DNA from: Nitrospirillum sp034653275
GTDB taxonomy: Bacteria; Pseudomonadota; Alphaproteobacteria; Azospirillales; Azospirillaceae
Length of the DNA stretch: 64,000 bases
Direction of reading: 5' to 3'
Assembly: GCF_034653275.1 (NCBI RefSeq)
Contig: NZ_JAYEES010000001.1
Location: forward strand, 992,001 to 1,056,000
Part shown: in pieces, positions 43,086 through 52,100 of the stretch
How the letters are laid out: each line of letters begins with the position of its first letter
Numbering within the stretch: the stretch's first letter is position 1
Notes under the pieces: model-generated
Seen by the model: the letters and a program-made list of their open reading frames with translations, nothing else
Told to the model about the DNA's origin: nothing
The model's database searches: none
Position numbers and translations under genes: made by a program

Positions 43086-43532
43086 ATGCCTAAGTCCGGC
43101 CTTTATGAGCAGGACTTTTACGCCTGGGCCAATGAACAGGCGGCCCTGCTGCGCTCCGGCAAGCTGTCGGTGGCGGACATTGAGCACATCGCCGAGGAAA
43201 TCGAGAGCATGGGCAAAGCCGAGAAGCGTGAACTGGCAAACCGCCTCGTGGTCCTGCTCCTGCATCTCCTGAAATGGCAGTTCCAGCCGGTGCGACGCGG
43301 CTCTTCCTGGGAAGCGACGATCCGGGTGCAACGACGTGACTTGGCCGTTCATCTTCAGGACAACCCCAGCCTGAAGGCGAAACTGCCGGAAGCCATTCAG
43401 CAGGCTTACGGCAACGCCTTGATCATGGCCGCCGATGAAACCGGCCTGCCGGAGGCAACCTTTCCGGCGGAATGCCCATGGTCATTTGAGCAGATTATGG
43501 ATGCTGGGTTCTGGCCGGAAACCTCGCACTAG
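43086..43532 (+). CDS. DUF29 family protein
   Basis: A 148-residue cytoplasmic protein of the DUF29 family, common in cyanobacteria and alphaproteobacteria and of unknown function. The family start YEQDFYAWANEQAALLRSGK is followed by DIEHIAEEIESMGKAEKRELANRL and HLLKWQFQP. The C-terminus PEECPW-type segment appears as FPAECPWSFEQIMDAGFWP. A textbook AAAGGAGGAAG ribosome-binding site fixes the ATG at 43086. It is isolated between two minus-strand genes; homologues are often present in many copies per genome. Confidence 0.85.
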   Translation: MPKSGLYEQDFYAWANEQAALLRSGKLSVADIEHIAEEIESMGKAEKRELANRLVVLLLHLLKWQFQPVRRGSSWEATIRVQRRDLAVHLQDNPSLKAKLPEAIQQAYGNALIMAADETGLPEATFPAECPWSFEQIMDAGFWPETSH

Positions 43533-43570
43533 CATCGTATGCTACCAGGGCGGTTAAGGCTGAACAGCGA

Positions 43571-45619
43571 TCAGCGCTGCCCCCCAGGCGGCTGCACCGC
43601 CAGGAACACAGTGCTCCACAGCTGGGCGGCGTTGGACTCGTCGGCGTCGTTGCCGGCGGCGCCATAGGGGGCGACGATGTAGTGGCCGTCGCGGAAGTCC
43701 CAGGACCATAGTTCCGAGCTTTGCACGCCCTTGGCGGCTTCGATGTCCCGCCACAGCGCGGTCTGCATACGGGTCAGCCGGGCCCGGGTCGCGGCCGGCA
43801 GGTCGGTGCGGGACAGCTGGCGGGTCAGGCCGGCGGCGGTCAGCGCCTGTTGCCAGGACCATACCACCGTGCCGTGATAGGCGCTGCGCGGGAACAGGTC
43901 CTGCGTCGCCGCCGGCGCGTAGGCCGGGTTGGCCACCAGCATGCCGACGCCGGTCATGAGGCCGGCGGGGAAGGGCCGGTCGGCAGCCGCCACGGCGGCA
44001 TCCAGGGCTTCGGCTGTCGGATGGTCGAACAGCAGCGCGAACCCCTCATCCGAATGCAGGACGGGAACGGGCGTGCCGTCGGCGTTCAGCGACAGGGCGT
44101 GGAAGCGCACCGGGCCCTTGGGCAAGGCCGCCAGCGCCGCCTCGGCCGGCACGCCCGCCTTGGCGGCATAGGCGGCGACGTCCCGGCGCGCCTCGGCCGG
44201 CGCCACCGTCACGTCGAACAGGGCGGGGGCCTTGGCCCGCCACACCTTGGCGAGGTCCGCCGCCTTGGTCAGGTCGGCGCGGGCCGCCGCGTCCAGCCAG
44301 GGGTCCAGCAGTTTGGCCTTCAGCAGGGCGTCCGCCGCGTCCAAGGCCGCCGGCACCAGGATGGCGTTGACGTCGTAGGGATAGACGCCGCCGCCCAGGC
44401 CGGTGTTGCTGTCGCGCCATTCCCCAACCTGCTGGCCCGGCTTCAGCCGCACCAGGGTCTCGACACCCGGCGCCGCCGCGAACGGGGCGGCCTGGGCAAC
44501 CACCCGGCGCAGGTTGCGCACCAGGGCTGCGCCAGCCGCCTCCACCTGCCCATGCCGGCCGTCGGCGGCGGCCAGGAAGCCGGCGGCGGCGGCCCGGCCG
44601 CGCGGATCGTCCAGCAGCCAGGCGCGGGCCACCGGCGCCAGCAGGAAGTCGCTGTCCACCATCTTGTAGTCATAGACGGGCGCGTCTGACATGCCGCCGC
44701 CGGCCTTGAGATGGTCCAGGATGGCGAACTCGCCGATATCCTCCTCGTGCGCGACCTGGCCGTCGGGCGACAGGCGGGCCAGGACGGAGCGCAGGCCGGC
44801 CTGCACCGCGTCCGGCTGTAGTGCCGGCATCAGCAGCATGACCGACATCAACGTGTCGCGCCCGAAATAGGTGTGGAAGCGCCACGATCCGGCCAGCAGC
44901 TTTTCCTGGTAGCTGAGAAAGGTCAGGGCGTCGCGGCTGGCTGGCTGCGCCGCCGCGCTGGCGTTCAGCAACTGGTCGCCGGCCAGCGGGGTCAGCGGCG
45001 TCTCACCGGTCAGTGCCGTGACGCGCAGGCCGATGGTGCCGTCGGCACCGGCCTTAAACCCACCGTCCGTCAGCTGGCCATGGGTCACCGTCACCGTCAG
45101 GCGGTAGCCGGCGTTACCGTCCAGGCGATCCCGCGCCCAATCCAGCGCGTCCTTGGTGCGGGTGGGCTGCGCCTGGACCTGGGTGGGCAGGGTGCGCAGG
45201 GCTTCATAGTCGCGCAGCACCCGGGTGCTGGACAGCACGCCCTGCCGGGGCACGGCGCTGTCGGCCTTCAGTGCGGCCTCGAACACCACGCCGCGCAGGG
45301 GGCGGCCCTTGGCGTCGGTGGTGGTGACCGGCTGGGGCGTTCCAACCAGCGTCCAGTTGGCGGTGTCGGCCGTGTCCAGCCACAGGCCGACACTGCTGTT
45401 GCCGGCGGGGAAGGCCACCAGGATGCGCGCATCCTTGCCCGAGCGCAGCAGCAGGTGGGCCGCCACCTCGCCCTGCCGCAGGAAGGCGTTGAGGTTCCGC
45501 CCCTCCGTCAGGCTGTAGGACAGCGCCGGCTTCGCGGCCGTGTCGGCAAAGCATGCCGGCGCCCAGGCCAGCGTCAGGGCCAGGACGGAGCTGGAGAGCA
45601 GGTGCGGAAGACGCGGCAT
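43571..45619 (-). CDS. Secreted six-hairpin glycosidase-like protein
   Basis: A 682-residue exported protein. The signal peptide ends near CFA-DT. An N-terminal beta-sandwich region precedes an (alpha/alpha)6 barrel resembling amylo-glucosidase/glycogen-debranching catalytic domains. Recognisable blocks are WRFHTYFGRDTLMSVMLLMPAL, HEEDIGEFAI and SAYHGTVVWSWQQALTAAGL. The glutamates in HEED and the WSWQQ loop are plausible catalytic-site elements, but I cannot assign the GH family with certainty. It follows the halogenase on the same strand after a 106-bp gap with a hairpin, in the second FecIR-TBDT locus. Confidence 0.72.
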   Translation of the reverse strand: MPRLPHLLSSSVLALTLAWAPACFADTAAKPALSYSLTEGRNLNAFLRQGEVAAHLLLRSGKDARILVAFPAGNSSVGLWLDTADTANWTLVGTPQPVTTTDAKGRPLRGVVFEAALKADSAVPRQGVLSSTRVLRDYEALRTLPTQVQAQPTRTKDALDWARDRLDGNAGYRLTVTVTHGQLTDGGFKAGADGTIGLRVTALTGETPLTPLAGDQLLNASAAAQPASRDALTFLSYQEKLLAGSWRFHTYFGRDTLMSVMLLMPALQPDAVQAGLRSVLARLSPDGQVAHEEDIGEFAILDHLKAGGGMSDAPVYDYKMVDSDFLLAPVARAWLLDDPRGRAAAAGFLAAADGRHGQVEAAGAALVRNLRRVVAQAAPFAAAPGVETLVRLKPGQQVGEWRDSNTGLGGGVYPYDVNAILVPAALDAADALLKAKLLDPWLDAAARADLTKAADLAKVWRAKAPALFDVTVAPAEARRDVAAYAAKAGVPAEAALAALPKGPVRFHALSLNADGTPVPVLHSDEGFALLFDHPTAEALDAAVAAADRPFPAGLMTGVGMLVANPAYAPAATQDLFPRSAYHGTVVWSWQQALTAAGLTRQLSRTDLPAATRARLTRMQTALWRDIEAAKGVQSSELWSWDFRDGHYIVAPYGAAGNDADESNAAQLWSTVFLAVQPPGGQR

Positions 45620-45656
45620 GGGCGGATCCTATCAGGCGGGCATGAACTAGAGGCGC

Positions 45657-45678
45657 GCCGTCCCGGGATAGGGACGGC
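45657..45678 (-). promoter_or_regulatory. Hairpin between halogenase and glycosidase genes
   Basis: GCCGTCCC (45657-45664) pairs with GGGACGGC (45671-45678) around a 6-nt loop, in the 106-bp gap. There is no U-tract, so it is either a weak terminator or an mRNA-processing element. Confidence 0.45.
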
Positions 45679-45725
45679 GGCAGGCTAGGAGGGTGGCAGG
45701 GTGGAAAGACGGGAGGAGGGTCAGG

Positions 45726-47246
45726 TCAGGACGGTCCCATCACGCGGCGGAGATATTCTTCGTGACTGGGCAGGGTGGCGGCGGCCTTGGCCATTTGGTC
45801 GCGCAGGCGGCTCAGATAGGCCACGTTCTCGTCCGCTGGCATGGTGTCCAGCAGGGGATTGTAGTCGATGGCCCGCAGCCCCTGGCTCATCAGCACGGCG
45901 AACCAGCTGGCCTCGCGGAACAGTTCGTCGGTCGACAGCACGATGCGGCCGGTGCGGGTGAAGTGGCGTTCCTTCAAGGACAGGCCCTCCGGCACCGCCA
46001 TGGCCTGGCAGTGGCGCCACAGCGGTTCATCCCGGCCCTGCGTGCGGCTGTAATGCAGCACCAGGAAGTCGCGCACCGATTCAACGTCGGCACCATAGAC
46101 CTGGTTGAACTGGCCCGCCGTCTCCTCCGGGCAATCGCGGGTGGGGAACAGGGACAAAAGCTTGGCGATGCCGCTCTGGATCAGGTGGATGGAGGTGGAC
46201 TCCAAGGGCTCCAGGAAGCCACTGGATAGGCCGATGGCCACCACGTTCTTGACCCAGGACCGCCGCCGCCGCCCGGTCTGGAAGCGGATCAGGCGCGGGT
46301 CGGCCAGCGCCTGCCCGTCCAGGTTGGCCATCAGGGTGGCGGCCGCCTCGTCATCGCCCACGAACCGGCTGCTGTAGACGATGCCGTTGCCGGTGCGGTG
46401 CTGCAGCGGGATGCGCCATTGCCAGCCGAAGGCGTGGGCGGTGGCGCGGGTATAGGGGGTGGGATCGGCGACACGCTCGCAAGGGGTCGCCAGGGCGCGG
46501 TCGCAGGGCAGCCAGTGGGACCAGTCCTCGAACCCGCTGTTCATCACGCCCTCGATCAGCAGGGCGCGCAGGCCGGAACAGTCGATGAACAGGTCGCCCT
46601 CCACCACCTCGCCCCGGTGGGTGGTCAGGCGGGTGACGAAGCCGCTCTCCGGATCCTGCTCGATCCGTTCCACCTTGCCTTCGATCCGCTTCACCCCGCG
46701 CGCCTCGGACCTGCGACGCAGGTGGGCGGCGTAGAGGCCGGCGTCGAAGTGGTAGGCGTAGCCCAGGGTGGAGAAAAGGGAATTGGGGTCGGATGCCGGC
46801 GGGCCAAACTTGCCGGCCCTGGCCGCCAGCGTGGCCAGGGAATAATCCTGGTGGCCGTGCGGGAAGCCGCCAAGGTTGGCGCGGATCCAGCGGTGGAAGA
46901 ACATCTGCGCGTCGGCCGGCCCGCCATAGCGGCCGAAGGGATGAAAATAACGACTATCGCCGCCATTCCAGCCGACGAACTCGATACCCAGCTTGAAGGT
47001 GGCCTTGGTCTCGCGCAGGAACTGCGCCTCGTCCAGCTCCACCAGCCGGTTGAACCAATGGATGGTGGGGATGGTGGCCTCACCCACGCCGATGATGCCG
47101 ATCTCGTCGGACTCGATCAGCGTCACCTCGAACTGCGGCGGGCTGTTGACCTTGGCCAGCGCTGCCGCCGTCATCCATCCGGCGGTGCCGCCGCCCAGGA
47201 TGACGACCTTCCGGATCCGGCGATCTGACACGGTTTCGCTCTCCAT
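45726..47246 (-). CDS. Flavin-dependent tryptophan halogenase-like protein
   Basis: A 506-residue protein of the flavin-dependent halogenase family, which uses FADH2, O2 and halide to halogenate an aromatic substrate. The FAD-binding GGGTAGW is at residues 18-24. The halogenase-specific WQWRIP is at 275-280. The catalytic lysine corresponds to Lys85 (ATFKLGIEF), and Glu346 is in FLEPLEST, at the position known in PrnA. Members next to STN-TBDTs in Caulobacter-like bacteria are common but uncharacterised; natural substrates may be indoles or glycans. The start is ATG at 47246, directly behind a terminator, or GTG at 47231 with GGAG upstream. Confidence 0.9.
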   Translation of the reverse strand: MESETVSDRRIRKVVILGGGTAGWMTAAALAKVNSPPQFEVTLIESDEIGIIGVGEATIPTIHWFNRLVELDEAQFLRETKATFKLGIEFVGWNGGDSRYFHPFGRYGGPADAQMFFHRWIRANLGGFPHGHQDYSLATLAARAGKFGPPASDPNSLFSTLGYAYHFDAGLYAAHLRRRSEARGVKRIEGKVERIEQDPESGFVTRLTTHRGEVVEGDLFIDCSGLRALLIEGVMNSGFEDWSHWLPCDRALATPCERVADPTPYTRATAHAFGWQWRIPLQHRTGNGIVYSSRFVGDDEAAATLMANLDGQALADPRLIRFQTGRRRRSWVKNVVAIGLSSGFLEPLESTSIHLIQSGIAKLLSLFPTRDCPEETAGQFNQVYGADVESVRDFLVLHYSRTQGRDEPLWRHCQAMAVPEGLSLKERHFTRTGRIVLSTDELFREASWFAVLMSQGLRAIDYNPLLDTMPADENVAYLSRLRDQMAKAAATLPSHEEYLRRVMGPS

Positions 47247-47248
47247 CG

Positions 47249-47288
47249 AAAAAAGCGGGCGGCGGGCCCCGAGACTGATCCGCCGCCC
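47249..47288 (-). terminator. Rho-independent terminator abutting the halogenase start
   Basis: Reading the minus strand, a 9-bp GC stem (47280-47288 with 47257-47265) is followed by GC and six T residues (47254-47249). The halogenase ATG begins three bases later. It terminates, or attenuates, transcription coming from the TBDT gene that ends at 47320. Confidence 0.85.
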
Positions 47289-47319
47289 CCAGGGGAGGAA
47301 AGGGTGGAAGGACGCTGGA

Positions 47320-50274
47320 TCAGAACTTCGCGGTCAGGGACACCATGGCGTTCGGGCCGACGATGCCACGGCCATAGAAGTAGCCGTTCACCACCTGCTG
47401 GGTGAAGCCCTGGCGGGGGTTGCCCTCCGTCAGGCCCAGCTCGTCCGTCACGTTGTCGACGCTGACGTTCAGCGTCATGGCCGGCGTGATGTTGTAGATC
47501 GCGCCGATGGTCACGACGCCATAGCCGGGCAGTTCCACCTGGTTGCCGTTGTCGGCGAAGATGCGGCCGACATACTTGTAGCGCAGGTAAATCTGTCCCT
47601 TGTTGTTGGGCAGGTTGTATTCCGGCGTCACGGCGTACAGGATCTTGGGCGTGCGGCCCGGGATCTTGCCGTTGTAGAAGGCGGCCACCTGCGGCGCGAT
47701 GTTGGTGCCGTTGACGTCGATGAAGCCGACCTTGACGTTGCTGAACGTCGGGTCCTGGTAGGTGGCCTGGGCGTGCACGCCGAAGGCGCTCAGCGGCTCG
47801 TACTGCGGGCGGTAGTACAGGTCGACGTCGACGCCGTTGGTTTCGGAATCGGCGAAGAAGCCCTGGTTCAGGTTGGGATCGGCCGGATTGACGCCGCCGC
47901 CCCAGGTCTGGTTCTTGAACTCCGTGCGGAAGCCGCGAACGGTGCCGGTCAGCCCGTAGTCGGAATAGGTGACGCCGCCTTCGTACAGGGACAGGGCGGC
48001 CGCCTGCGGGTTGGTGCCCTGGGTCTGGTAGGCGTGGGCGTAGCGGGCGTAGACCGACAGGTTCTGGGCGATGGTGTAGTTCACGCCGGCGGTGACGTGC
48101 ACCGGCGATTCATGGCCCGAAGTGTAGTTGTAGGTGCCGTTGAACGCGTTCGGGTTGACCTGCACGATGCCGCCCACGCCCGCCGGGATGGGCTGGGGCG
48201 AGCTGTTTCCCGCCACGCCATCGGTGTCCTCGCGCTCATAGCGCACGCCGAAGTCGAAGTGCAGATCCTGGTTCCAGGCGAATTCGTCGTTCACGTAGAC
48301 CGACTTCGACGTCTGGTGGGTGGCGCTGATGCCCGCACCCCAGTTGCCGTAGGAGATCAGGCCGTTGTTGCCCAGCGTGCCCAGCACGTTGCCGGCGCTG
48401 TTCATGGCCACGATGTCATAGATGTTGGACTGGTTCTTCACATCGTTGATGACGGTGGAGACGCCCGACTGGTCGTTGGCGATGTCGGTGGCGTAGATCA
48501 TGCCGCCCACGGTCAGGCTGTTGGTCCAGCCGTCGCCCGAGGTGTCCCACTTGGCGCCGAAATCGCTGCCCCAGTCGCGCAGCTTAACCAGCTGGCGGTT
48601 CAGCACGGTCTGCTGCAGCAGGCCATTGCCGTTGAGCGCGTTCAGGGCGGCGGCGTTGGACGCCGCGGTGACCTGGCCGTTGGTCAGGTTGCGGATGCCG
48701 AACTGCGTGGTGCCGGGGAAGGCGGCCAGGCCGGACTGCAGCAGGTCGTAAATGGGCGAAGCGCTGGTGGGCGTCAGGTAGGCGAGAGCCGAGGCCAAGC
48801 CGCCGTTGCCGGTGCCGCTGCCGGCGAACACGCCGTTGAAGTCCCAGTCCGTCTCGGTATAGCGGCCGCGGGCGAAGAGGGAGATGCCGTGGTCGAACTC
48901 ACGCTCCCCATCCACGCGGAACTGGTGGCCGGTGGCATGGATGCCGTCCTGCATGCTGAAATTGCGGAAGCACTGGCCGTTGGCGTAGCAGGAGTCCGGC
49001 ACGCTGACGTTGGCGAAGCCCTTGCCGATGATGTTGCCGAACTGCGTGTCCAGGCCCGGCACGCTGGAAATGGTGCCGTTGTTATAGGCGTAGGGCTGGT
49101 CGGCGTAGTAGGGGTCGTGCTCGTCCCAGTCCTTGACGGTGAAGCGGATCCAGCCGTCCTCGAACTTGTGCTCCAGCTGGCCCTTGATGTGATAGGTCTC
49201 GTACCGGAAGGGCGAGCTGCGCACGCCCGGCGTGCTGTCGTAATAGCCGGAGATGGCGAAGGCGGTGTCCTTCAGGTCCGGGATGGGGGACGAGAACCAC
49301 AGGTCGCCGCGCCGGTCGCCATAGGTGGTGCCGGTGATGCGCGCGATGCCGCCGGCCTCGTCGAAGTTCAGCTTGCGCGAGATGAAGTTGATGGACGCGC
49401 CGGCGGCGTTGGGCGTCAGGATGCCCGAGCTGCCGCCCTGCAGCGCCTCGACCCGGTCGATCGAGATGTCGTTCTGGAACACCTCGTCATCGTTCAGACC
49501 GCCATAGATGGCGGGCATGCCATCCTCGATCAGGCGGACGAACTGCTGGGTGCCACCGGGCAGGCCGCGCACCGAGTAGTTGTTGGACACCGGGCCGGCC
49601 GTGCCCTCGACGAAGATGCCGGGGATCATTTCCAGCACGTCGACGGTGCTGCGCGGCGCCTTCTGGGCCAGGTCGGCCTCGTTCACGGCGGTGATGGCGA
49701 CGGAGGCGTTCAGCAGGTTGCGCTTGGACCGCAGGCCGGTGACGATGATTTCCTGCAGGTCGGGCGCGCCGCCCATCTGCACGGTGTCGTCGGCGCCGGT
49801 CGTCGTGGCGGGTGTGGCCTGGGCCACCTGGGTCTGAGCCGCGGTGCCATCGGTGGCGGCCCCTTGGGCGGCAGCATTGCGCAGGGCCGGGGTCGCCGTG
49901 GCGGCGCGGTCGGACTTGCGGCTAACCACGGCGGCGCCCGAGGGGTCGCGGTGCACGGTCAGGCCGGTATTGGCCAGGATGCTGTCCAGCGCCTGCTGGG
50001 CGGATAGGCGCCCTTGCGCACCCTTGGTGCTGATGCCGGCGACGTCGTCGGCCCTGTAGATCAGCTGTGAGCCGGTTTGGCGAATATAGCTTTCCAGCGC
50101 GGCGCGCAGGTCGCCTGCCGGGATGTCGATCATCGTTTCGGCGGCGGACGCCAAAGTGATTGCGCGTGCAGGTTGCGGTGCCGCCATGGATTCGGTGGCG
50201 TGGGTCAGGGCGGGCCAACAGACCGTCGTCAGAAGCACGGCGGAAAGGGCGTGACGGATATTGGGGTTCGGCAC
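47320..50274 (-). CDS. STN-domain TonB-dependent receptor/transducer (second locus)
   Basis: A 984-residue receptor. The signal peptide (ALSAVLLTTVCWPALTHA) is followed by an STN domain (residues about 45-125: DIPAGDLRAALESYIRQTGSQLIYRADDV), an Ala/Thr/Gln-rich linker, a plug (LQEIIVTGLRSKRNLL, VDVLEMIPGIFVEG, NNYSVRGLPGGTQQFVRLIEDG), and a barrel ending NAMVSLTAKF. The GTG at 50274 has GAGGGAG at 6-9 nt, so I prefer it to the longer frame. It is coupled to the FecR and sigma genes upstream, as in ferric-citrate-type signalling. The ligand is unknown; the halogenase and glycosidase downstream hint at an aromatic glycoside or aryl polymer. Confidence 0.92.
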   Translation of the reverse strand: MPNPNIRHALSAVLLTTVCWPALTHATESMAAPQPARAITLASAAETMIDIPAGDLRAALESYIRQTGSQLIYRADDVAGISTKGAQGRLSAQQALDSILANTGLTVHRDPSGAAVVSRKSDRAATATPALRNAAAQGAATDGTAAQTQVAQATPATTTGADDTVQMGGAPDLQEIIVTGLRSKRNLLNASVAITAVNEADLAQKAPRSTVDVLEMIPGIFVEGTAGPVSNNYSVRGLPGGTQQFVRLIEDGMPAIYGGLNDDEVFQNDISIDRVEALQGGSSGILTPNAAGASINFISRKLNFDEAGGIARITGTTYGDRRGDLWFSSPIPDLKDTAFAISGYYDSTPGVRSSPFRYETYHIKGQLEHKFEDGWIRFTVKDWDEHDPYYADQPYAYNNGTISSVPGLDTQFGNIIGKGFANVSVPDSCYANGQCFRNFSMQDGIHATGHQFRVDGEREFDHGISLFARGRYTETDWDFNGVFAGSGTGNGGLASALAYLTPTSASPIYDLLQSGLAAFPGTTQFGIRNLTNGQVTAASNAAALNALNGNGLLQQTVLNRQLVKLRDWGSDFGAKWDTSGDGWTNSLTVGGMIYATDIANDQSGVSTVINDVKNQSNIYDIVAMNSAGNVLGTLGNNGLISYGNWGAGISATHQTSKSVYVNDEFAWNQDLHFDFGVRYEREDTDGVAGNSSPQPIPAGVGGIVQVNPNAFNGTYNYTSGHESPVHVTAGVNYTIAQNLSVYARYAHAYQTQGTNPQAAALSLYEGGVTYSDYGLTGTVRGFRTEFKNQTWGGGVNPADPNLNQGFFADSETNGVDVDLYYRPQYEPLSAFGVHAQATYQDPTFSNVKVGFIDVNGTNIAPQVAAFYNGKIPGRTPKILYAVTPEYNLPNNKGQIYLRYKYVGRIFADNGNQVELPGYGVVTIGAIYNITPAMTLNVSVDNVTDELGLTEGNPRQGFTQQVVNGYFYGRGIVGPNAMVSLTAKF

Positions 50275-50342
50275 GATTTCTCCCTCAATTTCTAAATTGT
50301 TGTATTTGGCTATGACGAAGGACCGTGCCGGATCCCCTATCC

Positions 50343-51317
50343 TCAATTTGAAATTCTTATTTCCCTGCCGTCGTCGACTATCTTCAGGCCGAAACCGCTG
50401 TGCAGCAGGCGGGCGAAGGCGTCGACATTCGTGGCCTCGAAACTGCCGCCGATGCGGATGTCGCCCATGGGCCCTTCGGCCGGCACCACCAGCTGCTTGC
50501 GGTTATAGCGGTTGAACTCCGTCGCCACCTCACGCAGGGGGCGGTCGTTGAACACCAGCGTGCCGTGGCGCCAACCCAGGGAGTCCCGTACTTGTTCCTC
50601 GCTGCGCGGGCTTTTGCGGATGGCCTTGGGTTGCGCCACCGCCGCGCTCAACTGCGTCACAAGGGTGGGGGCCACGTCGTTGGGATGGGCCATGTCCTCC
50701 ACCAGGACGGCGCCCTCGGCCACCACCACCTCCAGCCTGTCGCCGTCACGGCGGACGGAGAACTTGGTGCCGACGTCAACGATGCGCAGGTCGCCGCTGA
50801 TGACGACGAAGGGATGCTTGTCGTCGTGCACCACCTCGAAGAAGGCCTCACCCTTGTCCAGCCGCACCTCGCGCGCGGTTTGGTCCACGGACGCGCGCAG
50901 GCGCGTGTTGGTGTTCAGTTCGATCTGCGATCCGTCCTGCAGGTGGGCGGTATAGCGGTCCCCCACGCCGGTGCTGAACTTCTGACCGGCGGCGAAGGGC
51001 CAGTCCCAGTCATCCATCATGGGGACGATGACGACCAGGGCGACAGCCGCCGCCGTCGCCATCGCGGGCGCCCAGCGGCGCCACGGCGCCCGCGCCATGC
51101 TGGTGCGCGGCAGGGGCAGGGCGGGGGCCTGGCGGGTGGCGCGCAGCTGGTCCGCCCGCCGCCACGCCGCCTCCAGCCGCAGGTAGGTCACGCGATGGCG
51201 GGTGGAGGTGGCGATCCAGGCGTCGAACCCGGCCTTGGCTGCCGCGTCCAGCGGGCCGGCGTCCTGGCGGGCCAGCCAGCGCGCCGCCTGTTCCTCGATG
51301 GGATCATGCTCCATCAT
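50343..51317 (-). CDS. FecR-family anti-sigma regulator (second locus)
   Basis: A 324-residue sensor. The N-terminal DUF4880-like part (EEQAARWLARQDAGPLDAAAKAGFDAWIATS) precedes a single transmembrane helix (APAMATAAAVALVVIVPMM, about 83-101). The periplasmic FecR domain contains YTAHLQDGSQIELNTNTRLR and VEVVAEGAVLVED-type blocks. The C-terminal domain (LVFNDRPLREVATEFNRYNRKQL, EATNVDAFARLLHSGFGLKI) interacts with the receptor STN domain. The start overlaps the sigma gene stop by four bases. It relays receptor occupancy to the ECF factor. Confidence 0.9.
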   Translation of the reverse strand: MMEHDPIEEQAARWLARQDAGPLDAAAKAGFDAWIATSTRHRVTYLRLEAAWRRADQLRATRQAPALPLPRTSMARAPWRRWAPAMATAAAVALVVIVPMMDDWDWPFAAGQKFSTGVGDRYTAHLQDGSQIELNTNTRLRASVDQTAREVRLDKGEAFFEVVHDDKHPFVVISGDLRIVDVGTKFSVRRDGDRLEVVVAEGAVLVEDMAHPNDVAPTLVTQLSAAVAQPKAIRKSPRSEEQVRDSLGWRHGTLVFNDRPLREVATEFNRYNRKQLVVPAEGPMGDIRIGGSFEATNVDAFARLLHSGFGLKIVDDGREIRISN

Positions 51318-51883
51318 GGCTGCCCCACCTTGCGCGGGCGCCGGCCGAAGCGGCTGGTCACGGGTTCGGGGACGATGTCCACCATGGCGTCGGCGATCAG
51401 GCGCACGCCTTTGGCCACCTGCTGCTCCACGGTGCTTTCGCTGATGCCCATGCGGCGGGCCACGTCTCGCTGGGGCAGGCCGTGCACCTTGCGCAGCAGC
51501 GTCACTTCGCGGCAGCGTGGCGGCAGGCGGTTTATGGCGGCCTGCAGCAGGCGTATGGCCTCGCGGCCGACGGCGCTCTGTTCCGGGTTGGGCACGGTGT
51601 CGGCCACGTCCAGGTCCTCAAGATCGATGACCGTCTCGATCGAGACCACCTGCGCGCGCCGGGCGCGATCGATCAGCAGGTTGCGGGCGGTCATGAACAG
51701 GAAGGGCTTGGTCATCTCAGGGATCGCCACGGTCGCCGCCTCGTAGACACGGGTGTAGATCTCCTGCCGAAGATCGGGGATCTCGGACGCCTCCCGCCAT
51801 TTGCGGCGCAGGTAGCCGGTCAGCGCCGCCTCCAAGGGTAGGACTTCCTCCACAAACCATAGATCCACCGCACTTCTGTTCAC
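51314..51883 (-). CDS. FecI-type ECF sigma factor (second locus)
   Basis: A 189-residue ECF sigma factor. Region 2 reads YLRRKWREASEIPDLRQEIYTRVYEAA and FMTARNLLIDRARRAQ. Region 4 reads INRLPPRCREVTLLRKVHGLPQRDVARRMGISESTVEQQVAKG. The GTG at 51883 follows GGAAGGA by 7 nt and is preferred to a GTG at 51916. It is first in the sigma-FecR-TBDT unit. It differs clearly in sequence from the sigma factor at 39312-39860, so the two loci have separate specificity. Confidence 0.9.
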   Translation of the reverse strand: MNRSAVDLWFVEEVLPLEAALTGYLRRKWREASEIPDLRQEIYTRVYEAATVAIPEMTKPFLFMTARNLLIDRARRAQVVSIETVIDLEDLDVADTVPNPEQSAVGREAIRLLQAAINRLPPRCREVTLLRKVHGLPQRDVARRMGISESTVEQQVAKGVRLIADAMVDIVPEPVTSRFGRRPRKVGQP

Positions 51884-52100
51884 CGGACGTCCTTCCTCCC
51901 TTGGTTTTCCGCGCACACACGGCGCCCTTTCCCTGGATGACGAACGGGCGCCAAAAATCCGTTATGGGCAATGGGAAAAAATTTTGGAGCCCGGGGTCTG
52001 CGGGCCCCCCATCGCTGGACCGGTATGCCGATCCGGACACTACCGCGTCACGCATCCTGTGGCATAAGGGGGCGAATCCCGCCTTTGGAACCCGGTCCCC

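Noticed and set aside
46993..50007. A 1004-codon plus-strand open frame antisense to the second-locus TBDT
   Set aside because: It is a GC-driven shadow: Val/Gly/Ala/Asp-rich with no domain, and the minus-strand receptor has a signal peptide, STN, plug and barrel.
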